Part shown: in pieces, positions 32,918 to 41,603 of the stretch | Numbering within the stretch: the first letter of the stretch is position 1 | How the letters are laid out: the number at the start of each line of letters is the position of its first letter | DNA from: Pseudohongiella acticola | GTDB taxonomy: Bacteria; Pseudomonadota; Gammaproteobacteria; Pseudomonadales; Pseudohongiellaceae | Assembly (NCBI RefSeq): GCF_001758195.1 | Contig: NZ_MASR01000001.1 | Coordinates: 1,178,001 to 1,242,000 of the forward strand | Direction of reading: 5' to 3' | DNA: 64,000 nucleotides | The notes under the pieces: model-generated | The model's input: the letters and a program-made list of their open reading frames with translations, nothing else | Told to the model about the DNA's origin: nothing | Databases searched by the model: none | Made by a program: the position numbers and the translations under genes

Positions 32918-34336
32918 CTACCAGGCCAGCTGGGCACCCACTCTGCCACCCACTTTGGCGTCAGAATCAAGTCCGGTTGACATGCCGGCTGAAAAAACCA
33001 GCCGGTCTGTTGCACGGTAACTACCCGAGAACGCAAACGCTGACTCGCTTTCGAAGTAACCAAACCCTCCGCCCACGGCGAAGGTGGCGTTAGCGGGAAC
33101 ATAGGGAGACTCCATCGCCATTGCCATGGCGATACCGGCGCGGTTCTCCCGGATGCTGCGACCCTGGCGGGCGATTTCAGAATTCTGTGCGCCCAGTAAT
33201 CCCTGCACAGAATCGTTAAACAGTGCGCCCAGGTCCATGGTCGCCAGGTTACCATTGGCGTCGGACGTGACCACTCGGGTGGTGCCCGTCTGCCGGCTGC
33301 GACTGGCATCGGAAGCGACGCCCGGCAACGTGTAGGTCTGGCTGGAAGAACCAATCACAACCTGGTTTGCCGCGGTAGCATTGACGCCGGCACCAATAGC
33401 AATTGAATTGTCGAAATCAGCACTGCTTTCGTCACCAATAGCGATAGCCTGCAGACCCGATGACGAAGCTGCTTCCCCGACGGCGACTGAGCGCACGCCA
33501 CTCGCGTTGGCCAGGTGACCGAGCGCCGTCGCTCTTTCGACGGACGCTGAGCGCCAGCCATAAGCCGTAGATCCCGGGCCTGACGCGTTGGACTCGCCAC
33601 CAACCGCGGTCGTGGAGTTGCCCATCGCTACTGAAGTGTCACCGATTGCTAACGCATCGACACCGTTCGCGATCGATTCATTACCGATCGCGGTGGCATT
33701 GTCAGTCTGTGCATCAGCATTTTCGCCGACCGCAACCGCGCGCACACCTGATGCTGTCGCCAGATGACCAACGGCAGTGGATCGCTCCCCAGAAACCGTC
33801 TGCCACCCGAAGGCACTTGAGCCTGGACCGGTTGCCACCGCTTCGCCGCCGATTGACGTGGTAGAATTACCCATCGCTACCGATGTATCGCCGATGGCGA
33901 GCGCGTCAGTACCATTGGCAATCGATTCGTTACCGATGGCCGTTGCGTTGTCGGTCTGAGCATCTGCATTCTCACCGACTGCGACGGACCGCACGCCTGT
34001 CGCCGTCGCCAGGTGGCCAACAGCAGTGGCGCGTTCTCCTGACGCGCTCTGCCAGCCAAAAGCTGTGGAACCTGGCCCTGTTGCAACAGACTCGCCGCCC
34101 ACTGCCGTTGTGGAATTACCGGTTGCCGTACTGTCGGCACCGACCGCAACCGCATCTACGCCGGTTGCAGTAGACCCCGGGCCACATTCGGTTGTTGTTG
34201 CTTCGCTGGCATTGGAATTACATTCAACTGAGCCATCAGCATACGCGGGCGCACTGACAACAAAGGAAGACAAAAGGCCTGCTGCGGTAGCAGCAACAAT
34301 GAGGTGAGATCGTACAAACTGTCCTGGATTTTTCAT
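32918..34336 (-). CDS. YadA-like trimeric autotransporter adhesin
   Basis: A 472-residue surface protein. Signal peptide (to about residue 34, PAYA), then a head domain of repeated left-handed coil motifs such as ATAVGHLATATG, SVAVGENADAQ, ATAIGNESI and ALAIGD. A neck-like VVIGSSSQTYTLPGVASD comes next, a short coiled stalk (NSEIARQGRSIRENRAGIAMAMAME), and the four-strand YadA anchor ending in VGAQLAW. AAGGA 7 bp before ATG 34336 sets the start. It is short for the family. Two head repeats of 83 residues are nearly identical. Likely role: attachment to surfaces or cells. Confidence 0.92.
   Translation of the reverse strand: MKNPGQFVRSHLIVAATAAGLLSSFVVSAPAYADGSVECNSNASEATTTECGPGSTATGVDAVAVGADSTATGNSTTAVGGESVATGPGSTAFGWQSASGERATAVGHLATATGVRSVAVGENADAQTDNATAIGNESIANGTDALAIGDTSVAMGNSTTSIGGEAVATGPGSSAFGWQTVSGERSTAVGHLATASGVRAVAVGENADAQTDNATAIGNESIANGVDALAIGDTSVAMGNSTTAVGGESNASGPGSTAYGWRSASVERATALGHLANASGVRSVAVGEAASSSGLQAIAIGDESSADFDNSIAIGAGVNATAANQVVIGSSSQTYTLPGVASDASRSRQTGTTRVVTSDANGNLATMDLGALFNDSVQGLLGAQNSEIARQGRSIRENRAGIAMAMAMESPYVPANATFAVGGGFGYFESESAFAFSGSYRATDRLVFSAGMSTGLDSDAKVGGRVGAQLAW
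33539..34036 (-). repeat. Two tandem 249-bp coding repeats in the adhesin head
   Basis: Residues 101-183 and 184-266 are near-identical 83-residue units, beginning ERATAVGHLA and ERSTAVGHLA. A diverged partial third unit begins at residue 267. At the DNA level the copies differ mostly at third codon positions, so the duplication is not recent, or the protein is conserved by selection. Confidence 0.88.
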
Positions 34337-34505
34337 AAAAAGATCCTTGGCAAAAGCCATTTTCAGATACTGTCAGGAATGCTGTCGGATTCCGGTTTAC
34401 GATTCTGTCGCTCACGGAAAACCTCGAGCACTATCCGGGAGTACGGCGAAGCCGGCGGATGGATCAGCCCGAAGGATGCGGGTATGCAGATTTGAGAACT
34501 GCATC

Positions 34506-34534
34506 ACAATAAAAACCGGGGCAGAAAGCCCCGG
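34506..34534 (-). terminator. Intrinsic terminator after the lectin-like gene
   Basis: On the minus strand CCGGGGC and GCCCCGG form a 7-bp stem with a 5-base loop, followed by TTTTTATTG. It lies 54 bp past the stop of the lectin-like gene. The stretch 34337-34505 before the adhesin gene must hold the adhesin promoter; no operator was recognised. Confidence 0.85.
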
Positions 34535-34587
34535 CGTTAAAACGGTGAAATTATGATGACGCCAGACAGGCGTCTAGCAGACGTTCA

Positions 34588-35235
34588 TTAATCGGTAGCA
34601 AAACAATAGAAATAACCATTGCCACCACTGCCCTGCAGATCCTGCAGGCTGCAACCACGTGAACCATGAGCGCTGTTCCAGGAGGTCGGATTGGCGCCAC
34701 CACCCTGTCGGTCATGATGGCCCACCTGGGCACTGCCTTCATCGTTGCTGGTCCAATTGTTACAGGTGTGGTCTTCACCGTCCGTAAAGGCATTACCCTC
34801 AAGATCCGAGCCAGTCAGGATATCGTGCTGGTTTGGGCTGTCGCCACGCCCGTTCACCATAGCGCCGGTTTCGGTCAGGGAGTTTTCTTTGCTCAACTGA
34901 TTGTTGTCACTGTGCAGATCGTCAACGTCTGCAGCAACCTGCACACCATTGGCATTAAACCACGGACCTGCGCCAATACGGTCGCGAGCATTGACTGCCG
35001 GCATGCCATTGCTCTCCTGTGCACTCAGGTAAGCTGCCCAGGTTTTTCCAGTCACACCAGCGGCCTGCGCCAGCACTGCACAATGCATGTCGGCACCGGC
35101 CAGCCCGCCAAGATAGGCGCCATTACCGGTGCCACTGCTGGTAATAAAAAAGCTCAGGGAATCATCCTGAGCCATGGTGCCGGCAGACATGCCCAGAACC
35201 AATGATGTCAGTGCCACAGAAATCGATTTTTTCAT
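34588..35235 (-). CDS. Secreted lectin-like (DUF1554/endostatin-like fold) protein
   Basis: A 215-residue exported protein with a signal peptide ending in GTMAQ. The remainder resembles the DUF1554 or C-type-lectin-like group: FFITSSGTGNGAYLGGLAG, ADMHCAVLAQAAG, then TWAAYLSAQ. C-terminal features are HTCNNWTSNDEG and the closing GRGCSLQDLQGSGGNGYFYC-like end. Four or more cysteines suggest disulphides. GAGGAGA before ATG 35235 sets the start. Function unknown; its own promoter and terminator flank it. Confidence 0.78.
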   Translation of the reverse strand: MKKSISVALTSLVLGMSAGTMAQDDSLSFFITSSGTGNGAYLGGLAGADMHCAVLAQAAGVTGKTWAAYLSAQESNGMPAVNARDRIGAGPWFNANGVQVAADVDDLHSDNNQLSKENSLTETGAMVNGRGDSPNQHDILTGSDLEGNAFTDGEDHTCNNWTSNDEGSAQVGHHDRQGGGANPTSWNSAHGSRGCSLQDLQGSGGNGYFYCFATD

Positions 35236-35286
35236 GGTACGTCTCCTCACAGTTGTTGTCGTTGTTTTTGAAGCCAATGCCGCCCC

Positions 35287-35946
35287 TTATTTGGGTTGTT
35301 TCGCCACCCTCAGATAGGGTTTGAGCGCTTTCCAGCCCTCCGGGAATTTCTTTTTAGCTTCATCATCACTGACCGATGGCGGGATGATGATGTCTTCGCC
35401 ATTTTCCCAGTTCACCGGCGTAGCCACTGTGTGGCGGGCGGTCAGTTGAATGGAGTCAAGCAGGCGCAGAATTTCATTAAAGTTGCGACCACTGGTCATT
35501 GGATAAACCAGAAACGCTTTGATTTTTTTGTCGGGCCCGATGATAAACACGGAACGCACGGTGGCGTTGTCGGCTGCTGTGCGGCCTTCCGCAGACCCTG
35601 CCTCAGCTTCCGGCAGCATGTCGTACAGTTTGGCAACGTTCAAATCGGTATCACCAATCATCGGGAAGTTGGGAGCCGTTCCCTGCGTTTCTTCAATATC
35701 TTTTGCCCAGCCAGTGTGATTTTCCACCGGGTCCACGGACAGTCCGATGACCTTGGTGTTGCGTTTATCAAACTCAGGTTTCAGCCGGGCAGCAAAACCC
35801 AGCTCGGTGGTGCAAACCGGCGTATAGTCTTTGGGATGGGAAAACAGAATGGCCCAGCTATCGCCAATCCAGTCGTGAAAATTGATATCACCGTCTGTGG
35901 TTTTTGCCGTGAAATCCGGCGCAGTCATGCCAATTCGAATACTCAT
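35287..35946 (-). CDS. 1-Cys-type peroxiredoxin (Prx6 group)
   Basis: A 219-residue thiol peroxidase reducing hydroperoxides in the cytoplasm. The peroxidatic Cys45 is in DYTPVCTTELG, and the conserved Arg lies in NATVRSVFIIGP. The extended C-terminal domain (DSIQLTARHTVATPVNW, then PYLRVAKQPK) is the Prx6/AhpE-like dimerisation tail. No typical resolving cysteine is seen. AGGAG lies 8 bp before ATG 35946; a longer frame has no support. Confidence 0.93.
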   Translation of the reverse strand: MSIRIGMTAPDFTAKTTDGDINFHDWIGDSWAILFSHPKDYTPVCTTELGFAARLKPEFDKRNTKVIGLSVDPVENHTGWAKDIEETQGTAPNFPMIGDTDLNVAKLYDMLPEAEAGSAEGRTAADNATVRSVFIIGPDKKIKAFLVYPMTSGRNFNEILRLLDSIQLTARHTVATPVNWENGEDIIIPPSVSDDEAKKKFPEGWKALKPYLRVAKQPK

Positions 35947-36128
35947 ATGACTCTCCTTTTGTGCGTTTGGCACACAGAATACTACTGTCTGCAGGCAATT
36001 TGCGAGTAAAGACGTGTGAGCAGGAGCGAGATCGGAGCTCAACCGGCCCACCTCGCGGCAGACCGGTCAATCCATATGGCATCAAAAGCGGGAGGTGGCC
36101 TCAAAGGCCCGGTATCATAGACTCTAAG

Positions 36129-36926
36129 TCAAAGGCGAGATACGGCCAGCTCAATGCGGCTGGCAGCGCCGTAGATAACCGATGGCTCAGTGTGCAGTCG
36201 CTGCGGAGGCTGCAGCCCTGTCCAGGCCGGGTGCACCAGGTCCAGTTGATTACGAATGGACGCCACGGCTGAGGTATCGTTGGTGAGTGCGGCGACGTTA
36301 TCCAGCATGTCATAGGCAATTCGGATGAAACCCAGCGCATCCTGGTACTCGTGTGCATTTTCCAGCGACAGATCGTCGCCCACGGCAATGTCGTACTCCG
36401 CAGCGGCCGTGCTGACCAGGTCGACAATTACGTCGCCCAGCAAACGTGCACTCTGGTTGCTGACTGCCAGCTCGGCGGCCGTGATACCCTGCAACAGCGC
36501 CTCATACGCCGCCTCAACGTCAGCCACCGGCTCACCGTTTTCGACGGCAGTGGCCAGGGCGGCCAACTGATCGGCAAAACCCGGCGCATTGCGTGACTCC
36601 AGCGCGGGCTGCAGTGCTGCGTAGATCTCGCTCTCAGGGTGTTTCATGTGCGTCGCTGATGCGTCCTCATCACCCTCGCGGTACAGGTTGACGCCGACAT
36701 TGAGATGGCCCCGAATGAACGCCAGCTGCCCCAGATAGACGGCATCACTGGCGACCGAGTCGGCGCTGCTGGCGCCTTCGCCACCCTCACCGCCTTCACT
36801 GGCCGTCATCGCACCATGGTCCATACCCGCCATATCCGAACTTTCGTCACTGCTGCAGGAGGTCATGGCAACGCCAGCAACACAGACGACACCCAGACCC
36901 AGCCAGAGTTTGTTTTTTGACTCCAT
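36129..36926 (-). CDS. Lipoprotein with Met/His-rich N-terminus, unknown function
   Basis: A 265-residue lipoprotein with lipobox TSC. The mature N-terminus carries DMAGMDHGAM, the kind of Met/His cluster that binds copper or iron, followed by a Glu/Gly/Ser linker. The rest is all-helical: QLAFIRGHLNVGVNLYREG, ATHMKHPESEIYAAL and later helices. I do not recognise a named family; the His pattern loosely recalls imelysin/EfeO-type proteins but the GxHxxE motif is not clear. GAGGG 9 bp before ATG 36926 favours that start over GTG 36935. It is divergent from a Fur-controlled dioxygenase. Confidence 0.7.
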   Translation of the reverse strand: MESKNKLWLGLGVVCVAGVAMTSCSSDESSDMAGMDHGAMTASEGGEGGEGASSADSVASDAVYLGQLAFIRGHLNVGVNLYREGDEDASATHMKHPESEIYAALQPALESRNAPGFADQLAALATAVENGEPVADVEAAYEALLQGITAAELAVSNQSARLLGDVIVDLVSTAAAEYDIAVGDDLSLENAHEYQDALGFIRIAYDMLDNVAALTNDTSAVASIRNQLDLVHPAWTGLQPPQRLHTEPSVIYGAASRIELAVSRL

Positions 36927-37052
36927 GACAGACACCCTCTTTGTTATCTCAATTCAATTTTTCAGATTAATTCAACCGGGCGCCACGCTCGGCCAACCCT
37001 GTGATTGCCTTCTTGCTCGTGGCACACTAAACTGAGCACAGCTTACATTAAC

Positions 37053-37067
37053 CAATAATCATTCTCA
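37053..37067 (+). promoter_or_regulatory. Fur box upstream of PiuC-like dioxygenase gene
   Basis: CAATAATCATTCTCA matches the 7-1-7 Fur consensus at 11 of 14 positions and ends 12 bp before the start codon. The lipoprotein gene is divergent from the same 153-bp gap, so one site could regulate both. Confidence 0.65.
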
Positions 37068-37079
37068 ATCGCATTCACC

Positions 37080-37742
37080 ATGATTCTACCTGTTGCCAGC
37101 ATTTTATCCCCAGATCTGATCCAGTCCTGTCAGCAATTGGCCAGCGACGATGCATTGTTTGTTGACGGGCGCAGCACGGCAGGCTGGTATGCCCGACAAC
37201 ACAAAAACAATCTGCAGGCGCGACCCGAGGCATCGTTAGACACGTTATTTGAGCAGATCAGAGCCGCCATTCAGGCACATGAACTGGTTCAGGCCGCTAC
37301 CCGCCCGAAAAATATCATCCGCCTGTTGCTGGGCCGGTATGACGAAGGCATGCACTACGGTACTCATGTTGATGATGCACTGATCGATGGACAGCGCACC
37401 GATGTCTCCTTCACTGTTTTTCTCAATGAACCCGACTCCTATGATGGCGGTGAACTGGTCATTGATGAACCCTCAGCCGAGCGTCCATTCAAACTCGCGG
37501 CCGGCTCCATGCTGCTCTACCCCGCCACCACACTGCACCAGGTAATGCCGGTGACACGTGGCCGTCGCCTGGTACTGGTGGGCTGGATCAGAAGTCTGAT
37601 CAGGGATCCGGCGCAGCGTGAACTGCTGTTCGATCTGGAGCGCAGCATTGCGCAACTACGCAAAGCGCCCGATCAGGCCGGAGCGCTGTCGCTGCTCCTG
37701 AAAACGCGCAGCAATCTACTTCGGATGTGGGCCGAAGACTGA
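37080..37742 (+). CDS. PiuC/YbiX-type Fe(II)- and 2-oxoglutarate-dependent dioxygenase
   Basis: A 220-residue PKHD-type hydroxylase. The iron triad is His96 and Asp98 (GTHVDDA) plus His153 (TLHQVMPV), with Arg163 (TRGRRLVLVGW) for 2-oxoglutarate. PiuC relatives are iron-regulated and usually sit next to TonB siderophore receptors; none is here. There is no clear Shine-Dalgarno, but the start coincides with the family N-terminus. The immediate Fur box supports iron control. The substrate is unknown in general. Confidence 0.9.
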   Translation: MILPVASILSPDLIQSCQQLASDDALFVDGRSTAGWYARQHKNNLQARPEASLDTLFEQIRAAIQAHELVQAATRPKNIIRLLLGRYDEGMHYGTHVDDALIDGQRTDVSFTVFLNEPDSYDGGELVIDEPSAERPFKLAAGSMLLYPATTLHQVMPVTRGRRLVLVGWIRSLIRDPAQRELLFDLERSIAQLRKAPDQAGALSLLLKTRSNLLRMWAED

Positions 37743-37760
37743 CGGCGCGCCAGAACGATA

Positions 37761-40337
37761 TCAGGCCGAGTTGCGCGCTGCATTGATATTGCCAAACAGC
37801 GTGCGCACCACCATTTTTTCGTAAACCTCCAGACGTTTCTGGTCGTCCTGCTCGCGGCATTCACGGATGCGAATCAGGGCATATTGCTGGATTGTCAGCA
37901 GTGGCAGCACCACCTGCTCTCGCAACCGAATGCTGAGCCGGCTACGGGCATTATCCTGTAACAGTTCGTCCTGCCCCGCTACCTTCAACACCATTTCCTT
38001 GCTCAATAGGTACTCCTGGTAGATGTCCTGCCAGAATTCGCCAAAGCGCGGGTCGTTCTCCATGTAACGTGTCAGCTCGAAATTGGTTTTGCTCATGCTC
38101 TGCATGCTGTTCGAGATCAGCGCACGAAAGAATCGCGAGCGCTGATACAGGTCCAGGCAGGCATCCAGCCGGCCAAACTCTTCCTGTGCTTTCAGTGCCG
38201 TACCCAGGCCATAAAAGCCGGGCACATTCTGTTTCAACTGGCTCCACGAGCCCACAAAGGGTATCGCGCGCAGGTCTTCAAATTTAAGCGCACCACCGCC
38301 ACCGCGCTTGGATGGGCGACTGCCGATATTGGCCATGGCGTAATACTTGAGCACGCTCATTTCTTCCAGATACGGCATGAATAGCTCATGCTGTTTGAAC
38401 GCTTCGTATTTGTCGTAGCTGCGCTCAGCCAGGTCGCGAATCAGATTACGCTGCAGATCGTCCAGCTCGCGATCGGCCCGGTCGACCAGATTATTCTCCA
38501 GCCCGGCCGTCATCAATTGTCCCAGGTTATGACTGGCAGCGACCTTGATGCCGTAGTGTGAGCTGATGGTCTGGCCCTGCACCGTCATCTGGATCTGATT
38601 GCTTTCGATATTCTTGCCGTGTGCCGCATAGAACAGATATGCGTCGCCACCGCCACGCGCGGGTGGACCACCACGACCATCAAAGAACACGACTTCAACG
38701 CCGGCGTCACGTGAGACCCCGGTAATGGTTTCCTTGGCAGAATAGATCGCCCAGTTTGCCATCAGATAGCCACCATCTTTGGTGCCATCGGAGAAACCCA
38801 GCATGACCGTCTGGCGCTTTTTCCGCTGCTCCAGATGACGCTGATAGTACTCGTTCTGATACAGACTGGTCATGGACTGGCCGCCCTGGCGCAGATCGTT
38901 GACCGTTTCGAACAGGGGCACAATGTCCACACTGATCGGGTTATCGACCCAGCCACAGAGCCGGAACAATGCCAGCACCCGTGCCACATCGACCGGGCCA
39001 CGGCAGTTGCTGATAATATAGCGATGCGCGCCACGTTCACCATTGCTTGCCTGGATACGGCGAATGACGTCAAACGACTCAATCGTGTCCCGTACCACCG
39101 GATCATCAAACTGGCTGGCATCAATCGGCTCATCGCGTCGGCACTGAAACAGCGCGTCAACCTGCTCCTGCTCGGTCAGCATGGCAAAATCATCGGGCAA
39201 CAGGCCTTGGTAATGTTCGGCAATGCTCTCCATGGCGCCGGTGATTACCCGACTGTCCTGACGAATATCGATGCTGGCGAAATGGAAACCGAACAGCGTC
39301 AATTTGCGCCGGAATGAGCGCAGTGGCTCAAGATACATGGACTGATAGCGTTTGACGATCAACGTCTCTGCTTCTTCCAACGCTGCCATCATATCGCTGA
39401 GCGTAATATCTTCGCGATCGGCTTTTTCGACCAGTTCATCACGTATTCGTTTTTCCAGCCGGTCCAGCAACTCATAAACGTCCTGAAAGCTCAGCCGCCG
39501 TTTTAATGCACGCAGATCCTGGTGGTAACACTGCAGAACGGTACGTCGCAGACGCGCGGCGACTCGTAAGGTGGTATCCGTGGTGACAAACGGGTTGCCA
39601 TCGCGATCGCCACCCGGCCAGAAACCAATACTGATCAGTTCGCTGTTGTTGTTTATTGACTCCGGGTAACGCGCGGCAAGCGGATCTACAATGTCGCCGA
39701 TGGCGGGATACAGAATATTGCCCAGATACCAGGTCAGCAGCACCGCCTCGTCGTAGGGCGTCGGTTTCTGCTTTTTGAAGAACGGCGTATTGCCAAGTTG
39801 TTGCAGCAGGTCTCGCACTTCAGCGATGCGGGCATCACCAATCGCGGCACTGAGGTCAGAAATAATCGCCAGCACCTGCCCCGGATAGAACTGCGTCGGG
39901 TGCGCGGTGAGCACCACGCGCACGCCGAAATTTTTCAACAGCTGCGCCAGTTTTTCCGTACGGCCTTCATCCTCAGCACGTTCGGTCAGCCGCATCAGCG
40001 AGCTTTTTTCCTCAATATGATGAATGCGGCTGTAGGCTGCATCCTCCAGCGCATCAACCAGGACGACCTGGCGCTCTACATACTGAATGATCTTGAACAA
40101 GAACTGAACCTGCTCATCCTGAGTAAAGTGATCCCGATGTTGTTCAAAAAAATCACCGATGATCTGTCGCGGATCATCGCCTTGCGTCAGGCCGCGTTCA
40201 CACGCTTCAGCCATCAGCGGCAACAGGGTTCCGGTCTGTTCCACGGCATCAAGGGGCAGTGTCAGAAACAAGCTGTTGTAAAGCTGATAATTCAGCTCTA
40301 CCAGTTCTTCAAACAGTTTTGCGGTCTGGTCAGTCAT
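37761..40337 (-). CDS. ppc: Phosphoenolpyruvate carboxylase
   Basis: Anaplerotic enzyme adding bicarbonate to PEP to form oxaloacetate. Catalytic motif VVLTAHPTQ (His146), GFWPGGDRDGNPFV, GFSDGTKDGGYLMANW and FFDGRGGPPARGGG are all present. At 858 residues it is close to the family length. Its ATG overlaps the TGA of the upstream MFS gene by 4 bp, so it is coupled to that operon. The C-terminus is RNSA rather than the usual RNTG. Confidence 0.95.
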   Translation of the reverse strand: MTDQTAKLFEELVELNYQLYNSLFLTLPLDAVEQTGTLLPLMAEACERGLTQGDDPRQIIGDFFEQHRDHFTQDEQVQFLFKIIQYVERQVVLVDALEDAAYSRIHHIEEKSSLMRLTERAEDEGRTEKLAQLLKNFGVRVVLTAHPTQFYPGQVLAIISDLSAAIGDARIAEVRDLLQQLGNTPFFKKQKPTPYDEAVLLTWYLGNILYPAIGDIVDPLAARYPESINNNSELISIGFWPGGDRDGNPFVTTDTTLRVAARLRRTVLQCYHQDLRALKRRLSFQDVYELLDRLEKRIRDELVEKADREDITLSDMMAALEEAETLIVKRYQSMYLEPLRSFRRKLTLFGFHFASIDIRQDSRVITGAMESIAEHYQGLLPDDFAMLTEQEQVDALFQCRRDEPIDASQFDDPVVRDTIESFDVIRRIQASNGERGAHRYIISNCRGPVDVARVLALFRLCGWVDNPISVDIVPLFETVNDLRQGGQSMTSLYQNEYYQRHLEQRKKRQTVMLGFSDGTKDGGYLMANWAIYSAKETITGVSRDAGVEVVFFDGRGGPPARGGGDAYLFYAAHGKNIESNQIQMTVQGQTISSHYGIKVAASHNLGQLMTAGLENNLVDRADRELDDLQRNLIRDLAERSYDKYEAFKQHELFMPYLEEMSVLKYYAMANIGSRPSKRGGGGALKFEDLRAIPFVGSWSQLKQNVPGFYGLGTALKAQEEFGRLDACLDLYQRSRFFRALISNSMQSMSKTNFELTRYMENDPRFGEFWQDIYQEYLLSKEMVLKVAGQDELLQDNARSRLSIRLREQVVLPLLTIQQYALIRIRECREQDDQKRLEVYEKMVVRTLFGNINAARNSA

Positions 40338-41581
40338 TCGGCACCTGGTACGGGTGTAGGGTTTTTGGGATACGACGCCATCATCAATAGCGACGCAAAG
40401 AATACATATACTGCGCAGACGCCAAACAAACCATAGGCGTCCACACCGTGATCAATAAAATAGCCAAACAGCACCGGCGAGATCGCTGTTGCCAGCACCA
40501 TGATCGCCATCATCATGGAGCGGATTGCACCCAGTTTACGCGTGCCGTAGATTTCAGGCCATAGCGAGCCGGTAATCGGCGGGCTGCTACCGGCTGACAT
40601 GCCCAGCAATGCCAGCATTAAGAGCGCCGCCAGGTCCCCCGGCATCAGCGCCGCAATCAGCATGCTCAATAGCATTGGCAGCAGAAAAATGCCGACCAGT
40701 CGCGGGCCTTTGAAACGATCCACCAATACCCCGGACACCAGCGAGCTGACCCAGTGCACGGCACCGTAAACAATAAAACAGGTCGCCAGCCAGCTCAGGC
40801 TCCAGCCTTTGTCTGTCACCAGAAAGTTCTGATGGATAAAGACGCCAGTGATCAGAAAGGGGTTTGCCATCAGGCCAGGTAAGGCCAGCCAGAAGCGATA
40901 GTCGCGCAGCATCTCCCGACGTCCGGCGCCGCCATTGTCGACATCGGTGGCTGTCTGCCCCGGCTGACGAGCAGGCATCGGTGGTGTTGCCGGTATATTG
41001 CTGCGCTTCAACAGCCAGAGCATGAAGGGTATCAGGACCACAACAGCGGCTATTGCAATCAGGCCAAAACTCGCCTGCCAGCCAATGGCGGCGATCATTG
41101 CTACTGCCATCAGCGGCAGTACAATCTCCCCCAACGGAACGCCCGACATGGCCACACTGATGGCCTTGCCGCGTTCAGCGACAAAGTAACGTGACATCGA
41201 GGTCATGCCACCATGCGGCAGCAGCGACTGGCCAAACAGTCGCAACAGAAAAAAACCGATCAGCAGCGTCACCAGACCGTTTGCCTGCGACAGCACGGTC
41301 AATGCTACTGCCAGTCCCAGTGCCACCGCCACCGCATACGACCGTAGCGGAAGGCGGTCGATCAGACCGCCCGCCCACACCACGGTCGCCGCCGAGACCA
41401 GTGTTGCCAGCGAATAGGCCGTGCCGTACTCACCGGCACTGAGGCCCAGCGTGCGCTGAATGTCAGCACCAAACCAGGCAACAAAAAACGACTGCCCGAA
41501 ATTGCCCCAGAAAACAGCCGTAAACCCGAAGCCCAATAATGCCCAGTGTTGCCGCAAAAAAACCAGATATCCTGTCAACAC
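40334..41581 (-). CDS. MFS transporter
   Basis: A 415-residue major facilitator with 12 membrane segments and a central loop rich in Pro and Gln between helices 6 and 7 (around PATPPMPARQPGQ). The motif between helices 2 and 3 is present as GGLIDRLPLRS. It is related to the oxalate/formate antiporter-like and monocarboxylate groups by overall pattern, but the substrate is unknown. GTG 41581 has AGGAG 3 bp upstream (TTG 41578 at 6 bp is also possible). A long form from ATG 41620 lies inside the YfbR gene without a binding site. Coupled to ppc. Confidence 0.88.
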   Translation of the reverse strand: MLTGYLVFLRQHWALLGFGFTAVFWGNFGQSFFVAWFGADIQRTLGLSAGEYGTAYSLATLVSAATVVWAGGLIDRLPLRSYAVAVALGLAVALTVLSQANGLVTLLIGFFLLRLFGQSLLPHGGMTSMSRYFVAERGKAISVAMSGVPLGEIVLPLMAVAMIAAIGWQASFGLIAIAAVVVLIPFMLWLLKRSNIPATPPMPARQPGQTATDVDNGGAGRREMLRDYRFWLALPGLMANPFLITGVFIHQNFLVTDKGWSLSWLATCFIVYGAVHWVSSLVSGVLVDRFKGPRLVGIFLLPMLLSMLIAALMPGDLAALLMLALLGMSAGSSPPITGSLWPEIYGTRKLGAIRSMMMAIMVLATAISPVLFGYFIDHGVDAYGLFGVCAVYVFFASLLMMASYPKNPTPVPGAE

Positions 41582-41603
41582 ATACTCCTGCTTATGACTG
41601 CCA

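Noticed and set aside
32656-33354. Open frame of 232 codons on the minus strand inside and beyond the adhesin gene
   Set aside because: It is the alternate frame of the repetitive adhesin head and anchor; composition is implausible and it crosses the signal-peptide gene downstream.
33539-34036. Regular repeats that might suggest a CRISPR array
   Set aside because: They are 249-bp in-frame coding units of an adhesin, not short repeats with spacers.
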